NCBI GenBank assembly: GCA_019637645.1
Contig: JAHBVH010000097.1
Span: 1-29,598 of the forward strand
DNA from: Caldilineaceae bacterium
GTDB lineage: Bacteria > Chloroflexota > Anaerolineae > Caldilineales > Caldilineaceae
Length of the DNA stretch: 29,598 nt
Direction: 5' to 3'
Shown: in pieces, positions 12,723 through 21,723 of the stretch
Numbering within the stretch: the first letter of the stretch is position 1
Layout of the letters: every line of letters starts with the position of its first letter
The notes under the pieces: generated by a model
The model's input: only the letters and a program-made list of their open reading frames with translations
Told to the model about the DNA's origin: nothing
Database searches by the model: none
Program-made: the position numbers and the translations under genes

Positions 12723-15491
12723 CTATGGGTGGGGCATATGTAGAGACGCAAAATCTTGCGTCTCCACTAGAGACGCAAAATCTTGCGTCTCTACTATTTG
12801 GGTAATTTGGCGCGCAAGCGCTTCCTCGTCTTCACGGCTCTGCACGCGGCCATCCAAGCGGGCGGCACGTAGTTCGGCCAGAATTTTGCTGTAGAGCGGC
12901 CCACTGGGGAAGCCCAAGGCACGCAGGGCGTGACCATCCAACAAGGGCCGGACATGCCGCCATTCAGCGAGATAGCGGGTGAGCCGGGGCGTGAGTTGTG
13001 GCTCGATAGCCAATGTCTGCCAAAGGGCAATGGCGGCTGGGGTAGACTGTTCCAAGGAATGCACAACTTGGCTCGGCGTACGATCCGGGGACTGGAGTGC
13101 TTGCTGGTCGGTGTGGAGGGTGCTGAGCCCAGCCATGAGTTGTTGGGTTTCGCCGCGCAGCCCCAGCCGTTCGGTGAGCGCCGTCTGGACAGACGCTGGC
13201 AGCCAGAGCGTAAGCACCCCCCAGTAGAGGCGCTCGAGCGGCTCACTAGCAAGCGGATTGCTGGGGTCGAGTTGTGCATAGGCCGTGCGGATCTGGGCAA
13301 AGTGCTGTTGGTGCCACGGTTCAAAGCTCAGGCTCGGATGGATCTGTTGCAAGACCCCCAACTCGGCGAGCCGTTGCAAGCTCTTTTCTGGCTGGCTCTC
13401 TTGGAGGATGCGATCAAACTCGTGGCGGATGCGTGCGGGCGTCATTCGATCAAGCAATTCGATGGCATCGCGGAGCAATTCTAGCGTCCGCTCATCCATC
13501 TGAAAATCAAAACGCTGTTCATAGCGCACCGCACGCAAGATGCGCGTTGGGTCATCGACAAAGCTTAGGCTGTGCAGCACCCGCACCACGCCCTCTTGCA
13601 GATCATGGACCCCGCCATAAAAATCGAGCAGCTCGCCCCAGCGTTCTGGATTCAAACAGAGGGCCAAGGTGTTGATCGTAAAGTCGCGGCGGTGGAGGTC
13701 GAGCTTGATGCTGCCCTGCTCAACGGTGGGGAGGACCGTCGGTGCTGTATAAAATTCGGTACGCGCCGTAACAAAGTCCAAGTTGGGTGGCAGCGCTTGG
13801 CGCGTAAAGCCGTTATGAAGATGGGCCAGCAGCTTCTCGGCTTGGATCGGGTGCTGGGCGTCCTGGAGGAGCCACTTGGCCGTGCCAAATCGTTTGTGTG
13901 GCACAACGCGGCCCCCATAGCGTGCCTGCATCCGTTCAGCAAAGGCAATGGCGTCCCCTTCGATCACAATGTCCAGATCGACCACTGTCGCGCCCTGGTT
14001 TGCGCCGTTCAGGAGCAGATCACGGACAAAGCCGCCCACCACATAGACGGCATAGCCCATTTGATCTACCTCTTCGCCCACCAGTTGTAAGAGCGCGACC
14101 TGGGTTGGCGACAACACCGTCCGCAACCGTTCTGTCAACTCGACTTTCCGGCGGTCGGGTAAGGTGGCTTCATCCCATAACTTGATCAGGTCGGTGCGGG
14201 TGACGATGCCAATAATCGCACCTTCTTCATTGACCACCGGAATCTGCCCCCACCCGCTGTCGATCATCGTCTTGCGCAGCTGATGAATCGAATCGGTAGG
14301 CTGCACCGTCACCTGGCCCACCTGCATAAAGCGTTGGACGGGGGAGCCCCCCAGGCCGTGGTTGATGGCCCGATCAGCTTCGCGACGAGTGAGGACGCCC
14401 AAGAGCCGGTCACGGCCATCGGTCTCTTTGCCGACCACTGGAAAGCCTTCATGCCCATAGCGCCGCATCAAGACCGCGGCGTCATCGATGGTCTGTGCAG
14501 GGGCCAGCATTTGGGGGCGACCGACACTCATGATCTGCCGGACGGTGGTCGCGGCTTGGCTATGGTGATGGAGTAGTTGAATCAACTGGGCGCGGATCGC
14601 GGGCAAGGTTTGTTCATGGACCGAAGCCGCTGCGGCGCGGACATGGCCGCCCCCGCCCAAGGCACGCATCAATGCACCGACATCAATGGCATCGGTCGTG
14701 CTGCGCGCTACAATTTGGATCATCTCGCCCAAGTCAACGATGAGAAAGAGGGCATCGGCTTCGTGAAATTCGCGGAGGCGATGCGCCAGGGTGCTTAGTT
14801 CACTCGTGTATTGGGGCGCGTCGGCGCAGGCGATGATGATCGTGTAGCCTTTGTTCTCCAGGAACTCACTCTGCTCAATCAAGCTTTGCAAAAGCACCCG
14901 CTGCTCCGCGTTGAGGGGATGTTGCAAAAAGCGGCTCAACACTTCGAGGTTGACCCCTTGGGCCGGTTCCATCAACCAAGCGAGACAGCGCGCGTCGCGG
15001 TGCGTCGTGGCGGCGTAGGTGAGGCTACCCGTATCTTCATGAATCCCCAAGGCTAACAGGGTGGCTTGGACCGAGGTCAGATCGATCTGCTGCTCGATCA
15101 GCTTTTCGACCAACAGCGTCGTGTTGGCCCCCACGGGTTCACTCCAATGCTGCCAACCCGCGGGCAATTCTTGATCCACACTATGGTGATCGATGACCAA
15201 AAACCCCGTCGAGTCCTGCATGCCTTTGGGCAGGTTGACGGTACGCGTATCGACCAAGATGGCACGACTGACCGGTCGGCGGGGCAGCTCACGCGGGTGC
15301 AGAAACGGAAACTGATTGCGATAGAGTGTGACAAATTCAGCGACATTGCGATTCAGTTGATAGGGCAGCAGGGGAATCGCACCCGGAAAGAGCAACGCCG
15401 CGCCGACCAAGGAAGCCAACGCGTCAAAGTCGGTGTGCTCATGGGTGAGGATCAGTTCATGCATTGGCCGCGCACCACTACTCTCTGTCAC
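12723..15491 (-). CDS. DHH-DHHA1-CBS-CCA tRNA nucleotidyltransferase fusion
   Basis: A protein of about 920 residues in four parts. The N-terminal DHH phosphoesterase has HTDFDALASLVG, an ILVDTR segment and VIDHHSVD; the DHHA1 part has ALGGGGHVRAAAASVHE. Two CBS domains follow (RYGHEGFPVV and GWGQIPVVNEEGAIIGIVTR). The C-terminal half is a class II CCA-adding/poly(A) polymerase-type head and neck: YVVGGFVRDLLL, DLDIVIEGDA with the metal-binding aspartates, RRDFTINTLAL, and RILRAVRYEQRF. Such fusions are known in several deep-branching bacteria, where the enzyme adds CCA or part of it to tRNA 3' ends; the DHH part may be a nuclease acting on small nucleotides. I favour GTG 15491 (AAGGGAG eight bases upstream); ATG 15464 and GTG 15509 are alternatives. 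The last residues, VETQDFASL repeated twice, are encoded by an inserted palindromic repeat. Confidence 0.88.
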   Translation of the reverse strand: MTESSGARPMHELILTHEHTDFDALASLVGAALLFPGAIPLLPYQLNRNVAEFVTLYRNQFPFLHPRELPRRPVSRAILVDTRTVNLPKGMQDSTGFLVIDHHSVDQELPAGWQHWSEPVGANTTLLVEKLIEQQIDLTSVQATLLALGIHEDTGSLTYAATTHRDARCLAWLMEPAQGVNLEVLSRFLQHPLNAEQRVLLQSLIEQSEFLENKGYTIIIACADAPQYTSELSTLAHRLREFHEADALFLIVDLGEMIQIVARSTTDAIDVGALMRALGGGGHVRAAAASVHEQTLPAIRAQLIQLLHHHSQAATTVRQIMSVGRPQMLAPAQTIDDAAVLMRRYGHEGFPVVGKETDGRDRLLGVLTRREADRAINHGLGGSPVQRFMQVGQVTVQPTDSIHQLRKTMIDSGWGQIPVVNEEGAIIGIVTRTDLIKLWDEATLPDRRKVELTERLRTVLSPTQVALLQLVGEEVDQMGYAVYVVGGFVRDLLLNGANQGATVVDLDIVIEGDAIAFAERMQARYGGRVVPHKRFGTAKWLLQDAQHPIQAEKLLAHLHNGFTRQALPPNLDFVTARTEFYTAPTVLPTVEQGSIKLDLHRRDFTINTLALCLNPERWGELLDFYGGVHDLQEGVVRVLHSLSFVDDPTRILRAVRYEQRFDFQMDERTLELLRDAIELLDRMTPARIRHEFDRILQESQPEKSLQRLAELGVLQQIHPSLSFEPWHQQHFAQIRTAYAQLDPSNPLASEPLERLYWGVLTLWLPASVQTALTERLGLRGETQQLMAGLSTLHTDQQALQSPDRTPSQVVHSLEQSTPAAIALWQTLAIEPQLTPRLTRYLAEWRHVRPLLDGHALRALGFPSGPLYSKILAELRAARLDGRVQSREDEEALARQITQIVETQDFASLVETQDFASLHMPHP
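12740..12794. repeat. Two tandem copies of a GTAGAGACGC palindromic repeat
   Basis: Two near-identical units of 28 and 27 bases, each with arms GTAGAGACGCAA and TTGCGTCTC(T/C)AC around an AATC centre. The 27-base period equals nine codons, so both copies are read in frame at the 3' end of the CCA-enzyme gene as VETQDFASL twice. The same family occurs at 29489-29598. Confidence 0.9.
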
Positions 15492-15524
15492 AAAACTCGC
15501 TCCCTTCACTGGTTGATTGGCTTC

Positions 15525-15553
15525 AGTTTACCCGATGCTGACATAGAAGCCAA
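15525..15553 (-). promoter_or_regulatory. Possible promoter of the CCA-enzyme gene
   Basis: On the minus strand TTGGCT, 17 bases, TAAACT. The hexamers are moderate matches; the position, about 35-60 bases upstream of the likely GTG start, is suitable. Confidence 0.35.
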
Positions 15554-15641
15554 TATCCATGCCGAGGGTGGGCGTATTTTTGGTAGAAGAAGCGCTTGAT
15601 TTTAGCCGAGAACAGAGCCCAGCGCGGGCGACTCTGGACCT

Positions 15642-16061
15642 ATGAGATATTTGCTAGACACTAATGTTATCTCTGAATTGGTTGCCAAGCAGCCGCCAAG
15701 CAAGGTCATTGATTGGCTTGACCAGACGGATAGTAGTTTGATCTATTTGTCGGTGATTACAATCGGTGAAATTGCAAAGGGGATCGAACGTCTGCCTGAT
15801 TCGCCGCGAAAAAGGGGACTGCGCAGTTGGTTGACCGACGAATTGCTCGTCCGCTTTGCCGATCATATCGTCCCTGTGGATGTGGCAGTCATGTTGACGT
15901 GGGGGCGACTAACAGCCACCTTAGAGCAAAGAGGACGTAGTTTGCCCGCGATCGATTCCCTGGTTGCTGCGATTGCCCTTCAGGGGCAGTTTCTCTTGGT
16001 GACAAGCAATGAAGCGGATTTTGTCGATACTGGCGTTATGGTTTTCAACCCTTGGCGCTAA
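15642..16061 (+). CDS. vapC: VapC-type PIN-domain toxin
   Basis: A 139-residue PIN-domain ribonuclease of VapC type. Conserved positions are LLDTNVISE (D6), ITIGEIAKG (E43), AIDSLVAAIA (D105) and LVTSNEADFVDTG (N123, D126), and the length is typical. VapC toxins cut specific RNAs, often tRNA, until neutralised by VapB. No normal VapB is present upstream: only a 28-codon frame (MPRVGVFLVEEALDFSREQS then PARATLDL, 15559-15645) precedes it and overlaps its start by ATGA. That may be an antitoxin tail left after loss of the N-terminal DNA-binding part. The ribosome binding site is weak. Confidence 0.85.
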   Translation: MRYLLDTNVISELVAKQPPSKVIDWLDQTDSSLIYLSVITIGEIAKGIERLPDSPRKRGLRSWLTDELLVRFADHIVPVDVAVMLTWGRLTATLEQRGRSLPAIDSLVAAIALQGQFLLVTSNEADFVDTGVMVFNPWR

Positions 16062-16085
16062 GGATGGCGATGCGCTATCTTATTT

Positions 16086-16114
16086 TCGTACTCTGCAAGG
16101 TCGTACTCTGCAAG
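16086..16114. repeat. 15-bp direct tandem duplication
   Basis: TCGTACTCTGCAAG occurs at 16086-16099 and again at 16101-16114, between the vapC stop and the convergent amidohydrolase gene. Confidence 0.8.
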
Positions 16115-16128
16115 CGCCGTTTTGCATT

Positions 16129-17361
16129 TCAAACTAGTAACGTCGTCTTCCGCTCTGTCTCCGCCACCACTTGACCACGCAGGATCACATACCGCTTATC
16201 AACCTGAAACTGGAGCGCGTGGTGCCAATCCGGCGCGTCGAGGACCAAGAGGTTGGCTTCGGCTCCCACCTGCAACCCATACTGGGGCAATTTCAGCACG
16301 CGCGCGGGCATCGTCGTCACCATGGGTAGCACCTGATTCACTTCCCCGTTCCACGCGAATTGACCGTTGTGCGCCATAAAGTGGGCGACTTCTAGCAGAT
16401 CGTTGCGCCCAAAGGGATAGAACCAATTGTCAATATCGTCTTGCCCACAGGCCACGGGGACACCGGCCTCCAGCAGTTCACGGACGCGGGTGATGCTGCG
16501 CGGCCACGGTTGGCGCGGCGGGAAGTCCGTGGCAATGAGCGAGACATGGCTGTTGGCAAAGATGGTGATTCCGGCAGCTTTCAATAGCCCAATGACCTCC
16601 GCCGCGTACGCATCCGGGTAAAAGGCGAGCGCCGCGCATTGGGTCGCCGCGACCCGACCATGATAGGCATGTTGCAGGGTTTGGCGTGCCACATATTCGA
16701 GCGTCCGCGAGGCTGGATCAGCCACGTCGTCACAGACAAAGTGTAACTCCTTGTCAAAGCGTTGGGCCAAGGCAAAACACATCTCTGTATGGCGACGTTG
16801 GGCAGCCTCCCCTGCTTCGATCCACGGAATGCCCCCCACCACATCGGCCCCCAAGGCTAGTGCTTCCTCCAGTAGCTGGGGTGTCCGCGCGCTAGTGACG
16901 CCATCCTGGGGAAAGGCGACGACTTCGACTTTCAGCCACGGCTGGTAGCGCCGGCGAATTTCGAGTAATCCCTGGACGGCGGTCAAGCCTGAAGCTTCGT
17001 CCACGTCACCAAAGAGGCGGATGGCACAGGTGCCATGTTGGATGGCGAGCCGCATCACCTCATCGACGCGGGCCACCACATCGTCAACGGTATAACGTTG
17101 TTTGACGTAATGCGCTGCCTGGAAGCGGGGTAATGCCTGTTGCGCAGTTGACAGCTCGTGTAGGTGTCGCCGCCAAAAGGATTTACAGGCATGGAGCTGC
17201 CCATTGACAAACGCGGGCAAGGTTAAGCGCTGGGCCACGGGAATTTCCACAGGCGCCGTGGCCGCGAGCATAGGTTCCACCGCCGTGATCGAGCCATTGG
17301 TCATGCCAATATCCACAATGGTGCCATCCTGTCGGCGGGCTTGGCGCAAAATCAAATCCAT
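16129..17361 (-). CDS. Cytosine deaminase-like amidohydrolase with lost metal ligands
   Basis: A 410-residue TIM-barrel amidohydrolase of the CodA group, paralogous to the next gene upstream in the operon (17466-18683). Framework motifs remain (ADVVGGIPWIE, SITRVRELLEAGVPVACGQD, NWFYPFGRNDLLEVA, MVTTMPARVLKLPQYGLQVG), but the active site differs. The HxH at strand 1 is QLH in FVNGQLHACK. The next metal His, in LHVDE of the paralogue, is Val in HFVCDD, and the Glu is Asp. The catalytic GHCCSLAF His is Gln in TQCAALAF. The final metal Asp is kept. It is therefore either a pseudo-enzyme, perhaps a partner of the intact paralogue, or an enzyme with altered metal use. AAAGGAAC precedes ATG 17361. 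A 104-base gap separates it from the upstream gene. Confidence 0.85.
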   Translation of the reverse strand: MDLILRQARRQDGTIVDIGMTNGSITAVEPMLAATAPVEIPVAQRLTLPAFVNGQLHACKSFWRRHLHELSTAQQALPRFQAAHYVKQRYTVDDVVARVDEVMRLAIQHGTCAIRLFGDVDEASGLTAVQGLLEIRRRYQPWLKVEVVAFPQDGVTSARTPQLLEEALALGADVVGGIPWIEAGEAAQRRHTEMCFALAQRFDKELHFVCDDVADPASRTLEYVARQTLQHAYHGRVAATQCAALAFYPDAYAAEVIGLLKAAGITIFANSHVSLIATDFPPRQPWPRSITRVRELLEAGVPVACGQDDIDNWFYPFGRNDLLEVAHFMAHNGQFAWNGEVNQVLPMVTTMPARVLKLPQYGLQVGAEANLLVLDAPDWHHALQFQVDKRYVILRGQVVAETERKTTLLV

Positions 17362-17465
17362 GCAACGTTCCTTTATCGCGCGATCCTGATGTGAGAATGG
17401 GACGCGGCTTTACGCGGAAAGACGCGGGCAAAATCTGCCGAATCGGAAAAATCCGCGTTCTAGCT

Positions 17466-18683
17466 TTATCCGTTGGCGTACCATGTGCGTTCACTCTGGG
17501 TGCGTACTAGCAGTCGCCCCGCTTTGAAGGTCGCCAAGCGGGGGGGAACAGTGGTGACCGCGGCCAAGCAACTCGTTGTGTCTAGCACCACGAGATCCGC
17601 ACGTTGACCCATGGCAATGCCATAGTCGGCTAGCCCTATGGTTTGCGCGGGATTCGTGGTGACCATTGCCAAGCTCTGGTAAATTTCTGCTGTGCCAGAG
17701 AGGTGCGCCAAATGGGCGTTGAGATTGGCGATCTGGAGCAGATCATAGCTGCCAAAAGGGTTGAAGGGATCATGCACATTATCAGAGGCCGCGCTGACAT
17801 TGACCCCACGGGCCAGCAATTCCTTGACCCGCGTAATGCCCCGTGGCACGCAGTGGTGGCCACGGCCCATGAGCACCAGATTGCACGAGGGCAAGGTGAT
17901 GATAGTGAGCTGTGCCGCGGCCACCTTGTCGATGATCCGGCCTGCTGTGGCTGGCTCGGCAAAGGCCAAGGAACAGCAGTGACCAGCGGTGACTTGCCCT
18001 TGCATCCCATGTGCCACCGTTTGCTCGGCCAGATAGCCCAAACTGAGCATCTGGGGATCTTCGGTTTCGTCAACATGAAGATCCAGCGGCTTGCCAAATT
18101 TTTCCGCTAGCGCAAAGGCGGCATCAATCTCGGCATGGGGATCGGCGGTCAACGCGGGGACGCCGCCAACAATGTCGATGCCCATAGCCATGGCACTGTG
18201 CATCACCGTGCGGTTTTCGGTGGTGCCACCAGGGTAGCCCAGCGCCACCAATTGGAGGTCGATCCGCTCGGCCCATTCTGCGCGTAGTTCAAGGAGCGTT
18301 TCGATGGTGGTCAAATCGCTGGTCGCCTCGACATCCACATGCGAGCGCATGGCGGTGATCCCGTTGGCAATGGCCGTTTCCAGGGCGCGGCGTACGGTGG
18401 CCTGGATCTCGGCTTTGCTGCGGCTGCGCTTGCTGGCCCGCCAAAGCTCAATCGCCTCTAGCAAAGTGCCGCTCTGATTTTGCTGGGGGAAATAGGTCTT
18501 GTCCAGATGGGTGTGGGCATCCACCAACCCCGGCAGGACAACGCGCCCGGCCAGATCCCATTCTTGGGCGGCGGTTCCAGGTAAATGGCTCGCCACCGCG
18601 GTAATCCGTCCGTCTTCACTGGCGAGATCGGCCAACGGCTCGGTGTCGGTGAGGCGCGCTTGGCGCAAAATCCAATCGGTCAT
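17466..18683 (-). CDS. Cytosine deaminase-like amidohydrolase (intact active site)
   Basis: A 405-residue CodA-group amidohydrolase that should hydrolytically deaminate a cyclic amidine or pyrimidine-like ring. All expected ligands are present: VDAHTHLDKTYF (HxH), RSHVDVEA, LDLHVDETEDP (metal His and catalytic Glu), TAGHCCSLAF (catalytic His) and SAASDNVHDPFNPFG (metal Asp). NQSGTLLEAIELWR matches the E. coli CodA NQSGTLFEGIERW segment. The group includes cytosine, isoguanine, creatinine and other deaminases, so the substrate cannot be fixed. Its ATG overlaps the stop of the creatininase-family gene (ATGA, 18681-18685 read on the minus strand), giving tight coupling. Confidence 0.88.
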   Translation of the reverse strand: MTDWILRQARLTDTEPLADLASEDGRITAVASHLPGTAAQEWDLAGRVVLPGLVDAHTHLDKTYFPQQNQSGTLLEAIELWRASKRSRSKAEIQATVRRALETAIANGITAMRSHVDVEATSDLTTIETLLELRAEWAERIDLQLVALGYPGGTTENRTVMHSAMAMGIDIVGGVPALTADPHAEIDAAFALAEKFGKPLDLHVDETEDPQMLSLGYLAEQTVAHGMQGQVTAGHCCSLAFAEPATAGRIIDKVAAAQLTIITLPSCNLVLMGRGHHCVPRGITRVKELLARGVNVSAASDNVHDPFNPFGSYDLLQIANLNAHLAHLSGTAEIYQSLAMVTTNPAQTIGLADYGIAMGQRADLVVLDTTSCLAAVTTVPPRLATFKAGRLLVRTQSERTWYANG

Positions 18684-19459
18684 CAGGTTAACTCGGGCAA
18701 TTCAAAGTGACTCATGGTGGTGATCAGGGTTGCCAACCGTTCGGTCGCGGCGTCGATGATGGCGGCACCTTTGGCCGCGGTGCCCAAGGTGGCGTCGCCA
18801 AAGACGCCGCTGGGGCTCCAATCGCGGCTGAGCCAAGCTGTTGAAGCCGCGCCAAAGAAAAAGAGGGGCGTCTCGGTGGCCGGAAAAGGCGCAAAGTGAC
18901 AGACGGCCTTCTCCATCTGCACCAATTCGGGGGCGAAGGCCAACATGAGCGAGGTCTCTAACTCACCGGCATGGAAGCCCAGCCGCTCTTCCGCGGGCGT
19001 AATGGGAAAGGGCGGATTGACAAAAAGGCTGGGCTGGAGGCAGAAACACATCAGGTTGGTCCGCACCCGAATATCGCGGGCGGCCACTTCAAGCAGCGCC
19101 AAATTCCCGCCGTGACCGTTGAGAAAGGCCAAGCGGCGAAAGCCCGCGGCCTTGAGGCTATCGGCAATGTCATGCAGGACGGCCAACAGGGTGGTGGCCG
19201 AGAGGCCAATGGTGCCAGGAAAGCCAGTATGTTCATTGCTCTTGCCATAGTTGAGCGGCGGCAACGTCCACGCCCGGACTTCCGCGGGCAGGCGCGCCAT
19301 GGTCGTGTCGAGCACCTGGGTCACTTGGAGGGTGTCGGTGATGGTGGGCAGGTGGGGGCCATGTTGTTCAATCGCCCCAATCGGCAGGATGACGACGCCG
19401 GTTTGCTTGTCGAGTGCGGCGATCTCTTGCCAAGTGTAGTGAGTCAGGTTGCGACGCAT
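18683..19459 (-). CDS. Creatininase-family amidohydrolase
   Basis: A 258-residue metal-dependent hydrolase of the creatinine amidohydrolase family. The conserved ligands are visible: LPIGAIEQHGPHLPTITD gives E31, H33 and D42, FLNGHGGN gives H116, and FHAGELETS gives H163, E166 and E168. The family includes creatininase, MftE and the ArfB formamide hydrolase of archaeal riboflavin/F420 synthesis, so it opens a cyclic or formyl amide, substrate unknown. It lies seven bases after the FAD oxidase stop and overlaps the next deaminase-like gene by ATGA, in the middle of a five- or six-gene operon. Confidence 0.88.
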   Translation of the reverse strand: MRRNLTHYTWQEIAALDKQTGVVILPIGAIEQHGPHLPTITDTLQVTQVLDTTMARLPAEVRAWTLPPLNYGKSNEHTGFPGTIGLSATTLLAVLHDIADSLKAAGFRRLAFLNGHGGNLALLEVAARDIRVRTNLMCFCLQPSLFVNPPFPITPAEERLGFHAGELETSLMLAFAPELVQMEKAVCHFAPFPATETPLFFFGAASTAWLSRDWSPSGVFGDATLGTAAKGAAIIDAATERLATLITTMSHFELPELT

Positions 19460-19466
19460 GGGTGGG

Positions 19467-20822
19467 TTACCCCTCTTCTAGCATTTTGAGGTGGCCGGGG
19501 TTGAGCAGACTGTGGGGATCCCATTGGGCCTTCGCATCGAGCAGGGGCTGCCCATTCCAGCGCACATCTTCGTCGAGATAGTGGGTATGGGGGTTGGCAA
19601 CCCAAATGCCGATCTCCTCACAATAGTCCATCAACGCCCATAGCTGGTCACGCGTTTGGTAGCGCACCAGGCTTAGACCCTGTGGATAGAGCCGACCGCG
19701 GAACTTCATAAATTCGATGTGCTCCAAAATCTGGTCGCCATAGCGAGCCTTACGTAGCCGGAGCTGTTCATACACCCGTTCAGGATCAAATTGATCCTGC
19801 AAGTAGGTAAATTGCTCATCCGCTTTCATGGCCCATAAGGTCGTGTGGTTCCATGAAAAGTCCGAGAGCAGGAGCCCGCGTTTGAGATAATCTGCGGGCG
19901 GGCTGTGCCATGTGATCGTGCCGCCAAAGGGTTGTACCCGCGCTTGGAGTTCCGCCTGATGAAGCGTCACCATCAAGAGCATCTGCGCTTTGCCTTCGGG
20001 GGAAGCACCGGCGCGCACCAGTTGGCGAAAGAAGGAAGGAATCGGCCATTCGAGCACGGTGACCAGCCGTTTGGCAAGCGCTGGATCATGGGCCAGCGTT
20101 TCGCCACAACGCAAGGCGGCCTCAAAGCTATCAAAGGCGATCACATATTGGGCCCACGGTTGGGCAGGGGCCAATGCTAAGGTGAGATCGGCAATGACCC
20201 CACTCAGGCCACAGTTGTGGATCACGCCGAGTAATTCGGTTGGGTCGGTGATCGTCAGGACGCGTGGCGTTTCCTCAACGGTGACTACAGTCGCGCCAAG
20301 CACGCTGCCCTCATCCCAAAGTGTGCCCCAGGTCACCGAGCCAACCCCGCCCGAGCCACCGGCCAAAAAGCCCCCGGCGGTGGCGGTGAGCAAGGTGCTG
20401 GGAAAGAAGCGCAATTCCGCACCAATTTTACGCGCGGCCTGTTCCATTGTATGGAGGACGACGCCCGCCTGCACTTGGGCGCTGGTGGACGTTAGGGCCA
20501 AGATCTGATCCAGCCGTTTGGTGCTCAAAACCAGACCACCCTGGAGTGGGACACTTTGGCCATAGTTGCCGGTGGCCGCGCCGCGCATGGTGATGGGGAG
20601 CTGGGCGCGGACGGCAACGGCGATGACTTCGCATAGCTCGTCTATCGTGCCGGGCCGGACCAAGATATCGCCCACTTTCGCGTCGAGCTGGGGTTTGAGC
20701 ACGGGGGAATACCAGTAGCAGTCGCGCGAATTGTTATCCAATTGCTGGGCATCGGTGATGACATGTTCGCTGCCCACAATGGCGTTAAGGGCTTGCTGAA
20801 GCGTTGGTGAGATCGGTGCCAT
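19467..20822 (-). CDS. FAD-linked oxidase (PCMH/GlcD type)
   Basis: A 451-residue flavoprotein with an N-terminal PCMH-type FAD-binding domain: ILVRPGTIDELCEVIAVAVR, ITMRGAATGNYGQSVPLQGG, then TAGGFLAGGSGGVGSVTWG for the pyrophosphate loop. The C-terminal half ends WDPHSLLNPGHLKML, the usual closing motif of the GlcD/vanillyl-alcohol oxidase group. It would oxidise a hydroxy acid or a ring substrate and pass electrons to an acceptor; substrate unknown. It sits between the RibD-C-like reductase (14 bases upstream) and the creatininase-like hydrolase (7 bases downstream), so it is likely part of the same pathway. Confidence 0.86.
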   Translation of the reverse strand: MAPISPTLQQALNAIVGSEHVITDAQQLDNNSRDCYWYSPVLKPQLDAKVGDILVRPGTIDELCEVIAVAVRAQLPITMRGAATGNYGQSVPLQGGLVLSTKRLDQILALTSTSAQVQAGVVLHTMEQAARKIGAELRFFPSTLLTATAGGFLAGGSGGVGSVTWGTLWDEGSVLGATVVTVEETPRVLTITDPTELLGVIHNCGLSGVIADLTLALAPAQPWAQYVIAFDSFEAALRCGETLAHDPALAKRLVTVLEWPIPSFFRQLVRAGASPEGKAQMLLMVTLHQAELQARVQPFGGTITWHSPPADYLKRGLLLSDFSWNHTTLWAMKADEQFTYLQDQFDPERVYEQLRLRKARYGDQILEHIEFMKFRGRLYPQGLSLVRYQTRDQLWALMDYCEEIGIWVANPHTHYLDEDVRWNGQPLLDAKAQWDPHSLLNPGHLKMLEEG

Positions 20823-20836
20823 GGGTGAATCCCTTA

Positions 20837-21697
20837 CTATCCTTTGTAGAGCACCTTGGTGCGCATGTAGAGAAAGTCCCCGGCGCGATGGAGGCTAAAG
20901 GGTTGCGAATAGGGTGCCGTGTTGGGCTGCCAAGCAACGCCCTCGGTATAGCTGGGCCGGAATTTCTCGGGGCTACGCCCAATAAAGTTGGGGCAGAAGG
21001 TGACAAACTCTTCGTCGATCAGCTGGGCATCCAGCATCGACCCAAAGAGCCGTGCGCCCCCTTCACAGAGCAGATTGCGGACGCCATAGTCGCTGGCGAG
21101 GATCTGGCTCAAGCGGGGGAGGTCAACGCTGTGCTCGCCTAACGTATGAACATCCAAGGTGGCCGCACAGGGCGCGCCTTGGACTTGGGCTGCACCCCGT
21201 TCGGTGGTAGCCAACACGATCTGCAGCGCGCTTTGGCGGAAGCAGAGGGCATCAAAGTTGATCTGACCTTCCATGGAGACAATCACGAAAATGGGCACTG
21301 GTGCATAGCCTTCGGCTTCGCGCAGCTCGGCAAAGGCCGCGCCATCCGCGGGACACATAAACTCTGCGGTCCACAGATGTTCTGTCTCTAGATTCAACGT
21401 GGCATCGCCCGACATTACCGCGTCGGCCCGCGCCCGCAACAGGGCCATTAACCACCGATCATGGGCATCATAGCCGGTGACATCGCCGCCGGAAAAAGCG
21501 GTTGGCTCGTTGTAGGAAATACGTCCGTCGCGGGCCTGAGCAAAATTGCTATAGGTGTAGGGGCGTCCGGTCGGCGCGGGCAAATGCCAGTCGCCGGGAT
21601 AGAGCGCCCGAAAGTTGGCCGGCAGCGATGGCTCTGCCGGCAGCTCACCCGTAAATAACAATTGAAAGGGGCTGCCCGGCCCTTGTAGTGCGACCAT
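20837..21697 (-). CDS. RibD C-terminal domain (DHFR-like) reductase
   Basis: A 286-residue stand-alone protein of the RibD-C/dihydrofolate-reductase-like fold. Motifs are SNFAQARDGRISYNEP, SGGDVTGYDAHDRWLMALLR, ARADAVMSGDATL, and near the end NLLCEGGARLFGSMLDAQLI with DEEFVTFCPNFIGR, the substrate and NADPH-binding blocks of pyrimidine reductases. In riboflavin synthesis the relative reduces a ribosylaminopyrimidine; here no other rib gene is near, so the substrate may be another heterocycle. AAGGAGA lies six bases before ATG 21697. A perfect 19-base palindrome (21724-21742) is just upstream. It leads the tightly spaced part of the operon. Confidence 0.85.
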   Translation of the reverse strand: MVALQGPGSPFQLLFTGELPAEPSLPANFRALYPGDWHLPAPTGRPYTYSNFAQARDGRISYNEPTAFSGGDVTGYDAHDRWLMALLRARADAVMSGDATLNLETEHLWTAEFMCPADGAAFAELREAEGYAPVPIFVIVSMEGQINFDALCFRQSALQIVLATTERGAAQVQGAPCAATLDVHTLGEHSVDLPRLSQILASDYGVRNLLCEGGARLFGSMLDAQLIDEEFVTFCPNFIGRSPEKFRPSYTEGVAWQPNTAPYSQPFSLHRAGDFLYMRTKVLYKG

Positions 21698-21723
21698 GCG
21701 TATCTCCTTGCATCATAAAATGG

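Noticed and set aside
12930..15599. Many plus-strand frames across the CCA-enzyme gene
   Set aside because: They are antisense shadows of a gene whose domains are clear in the minus frame.
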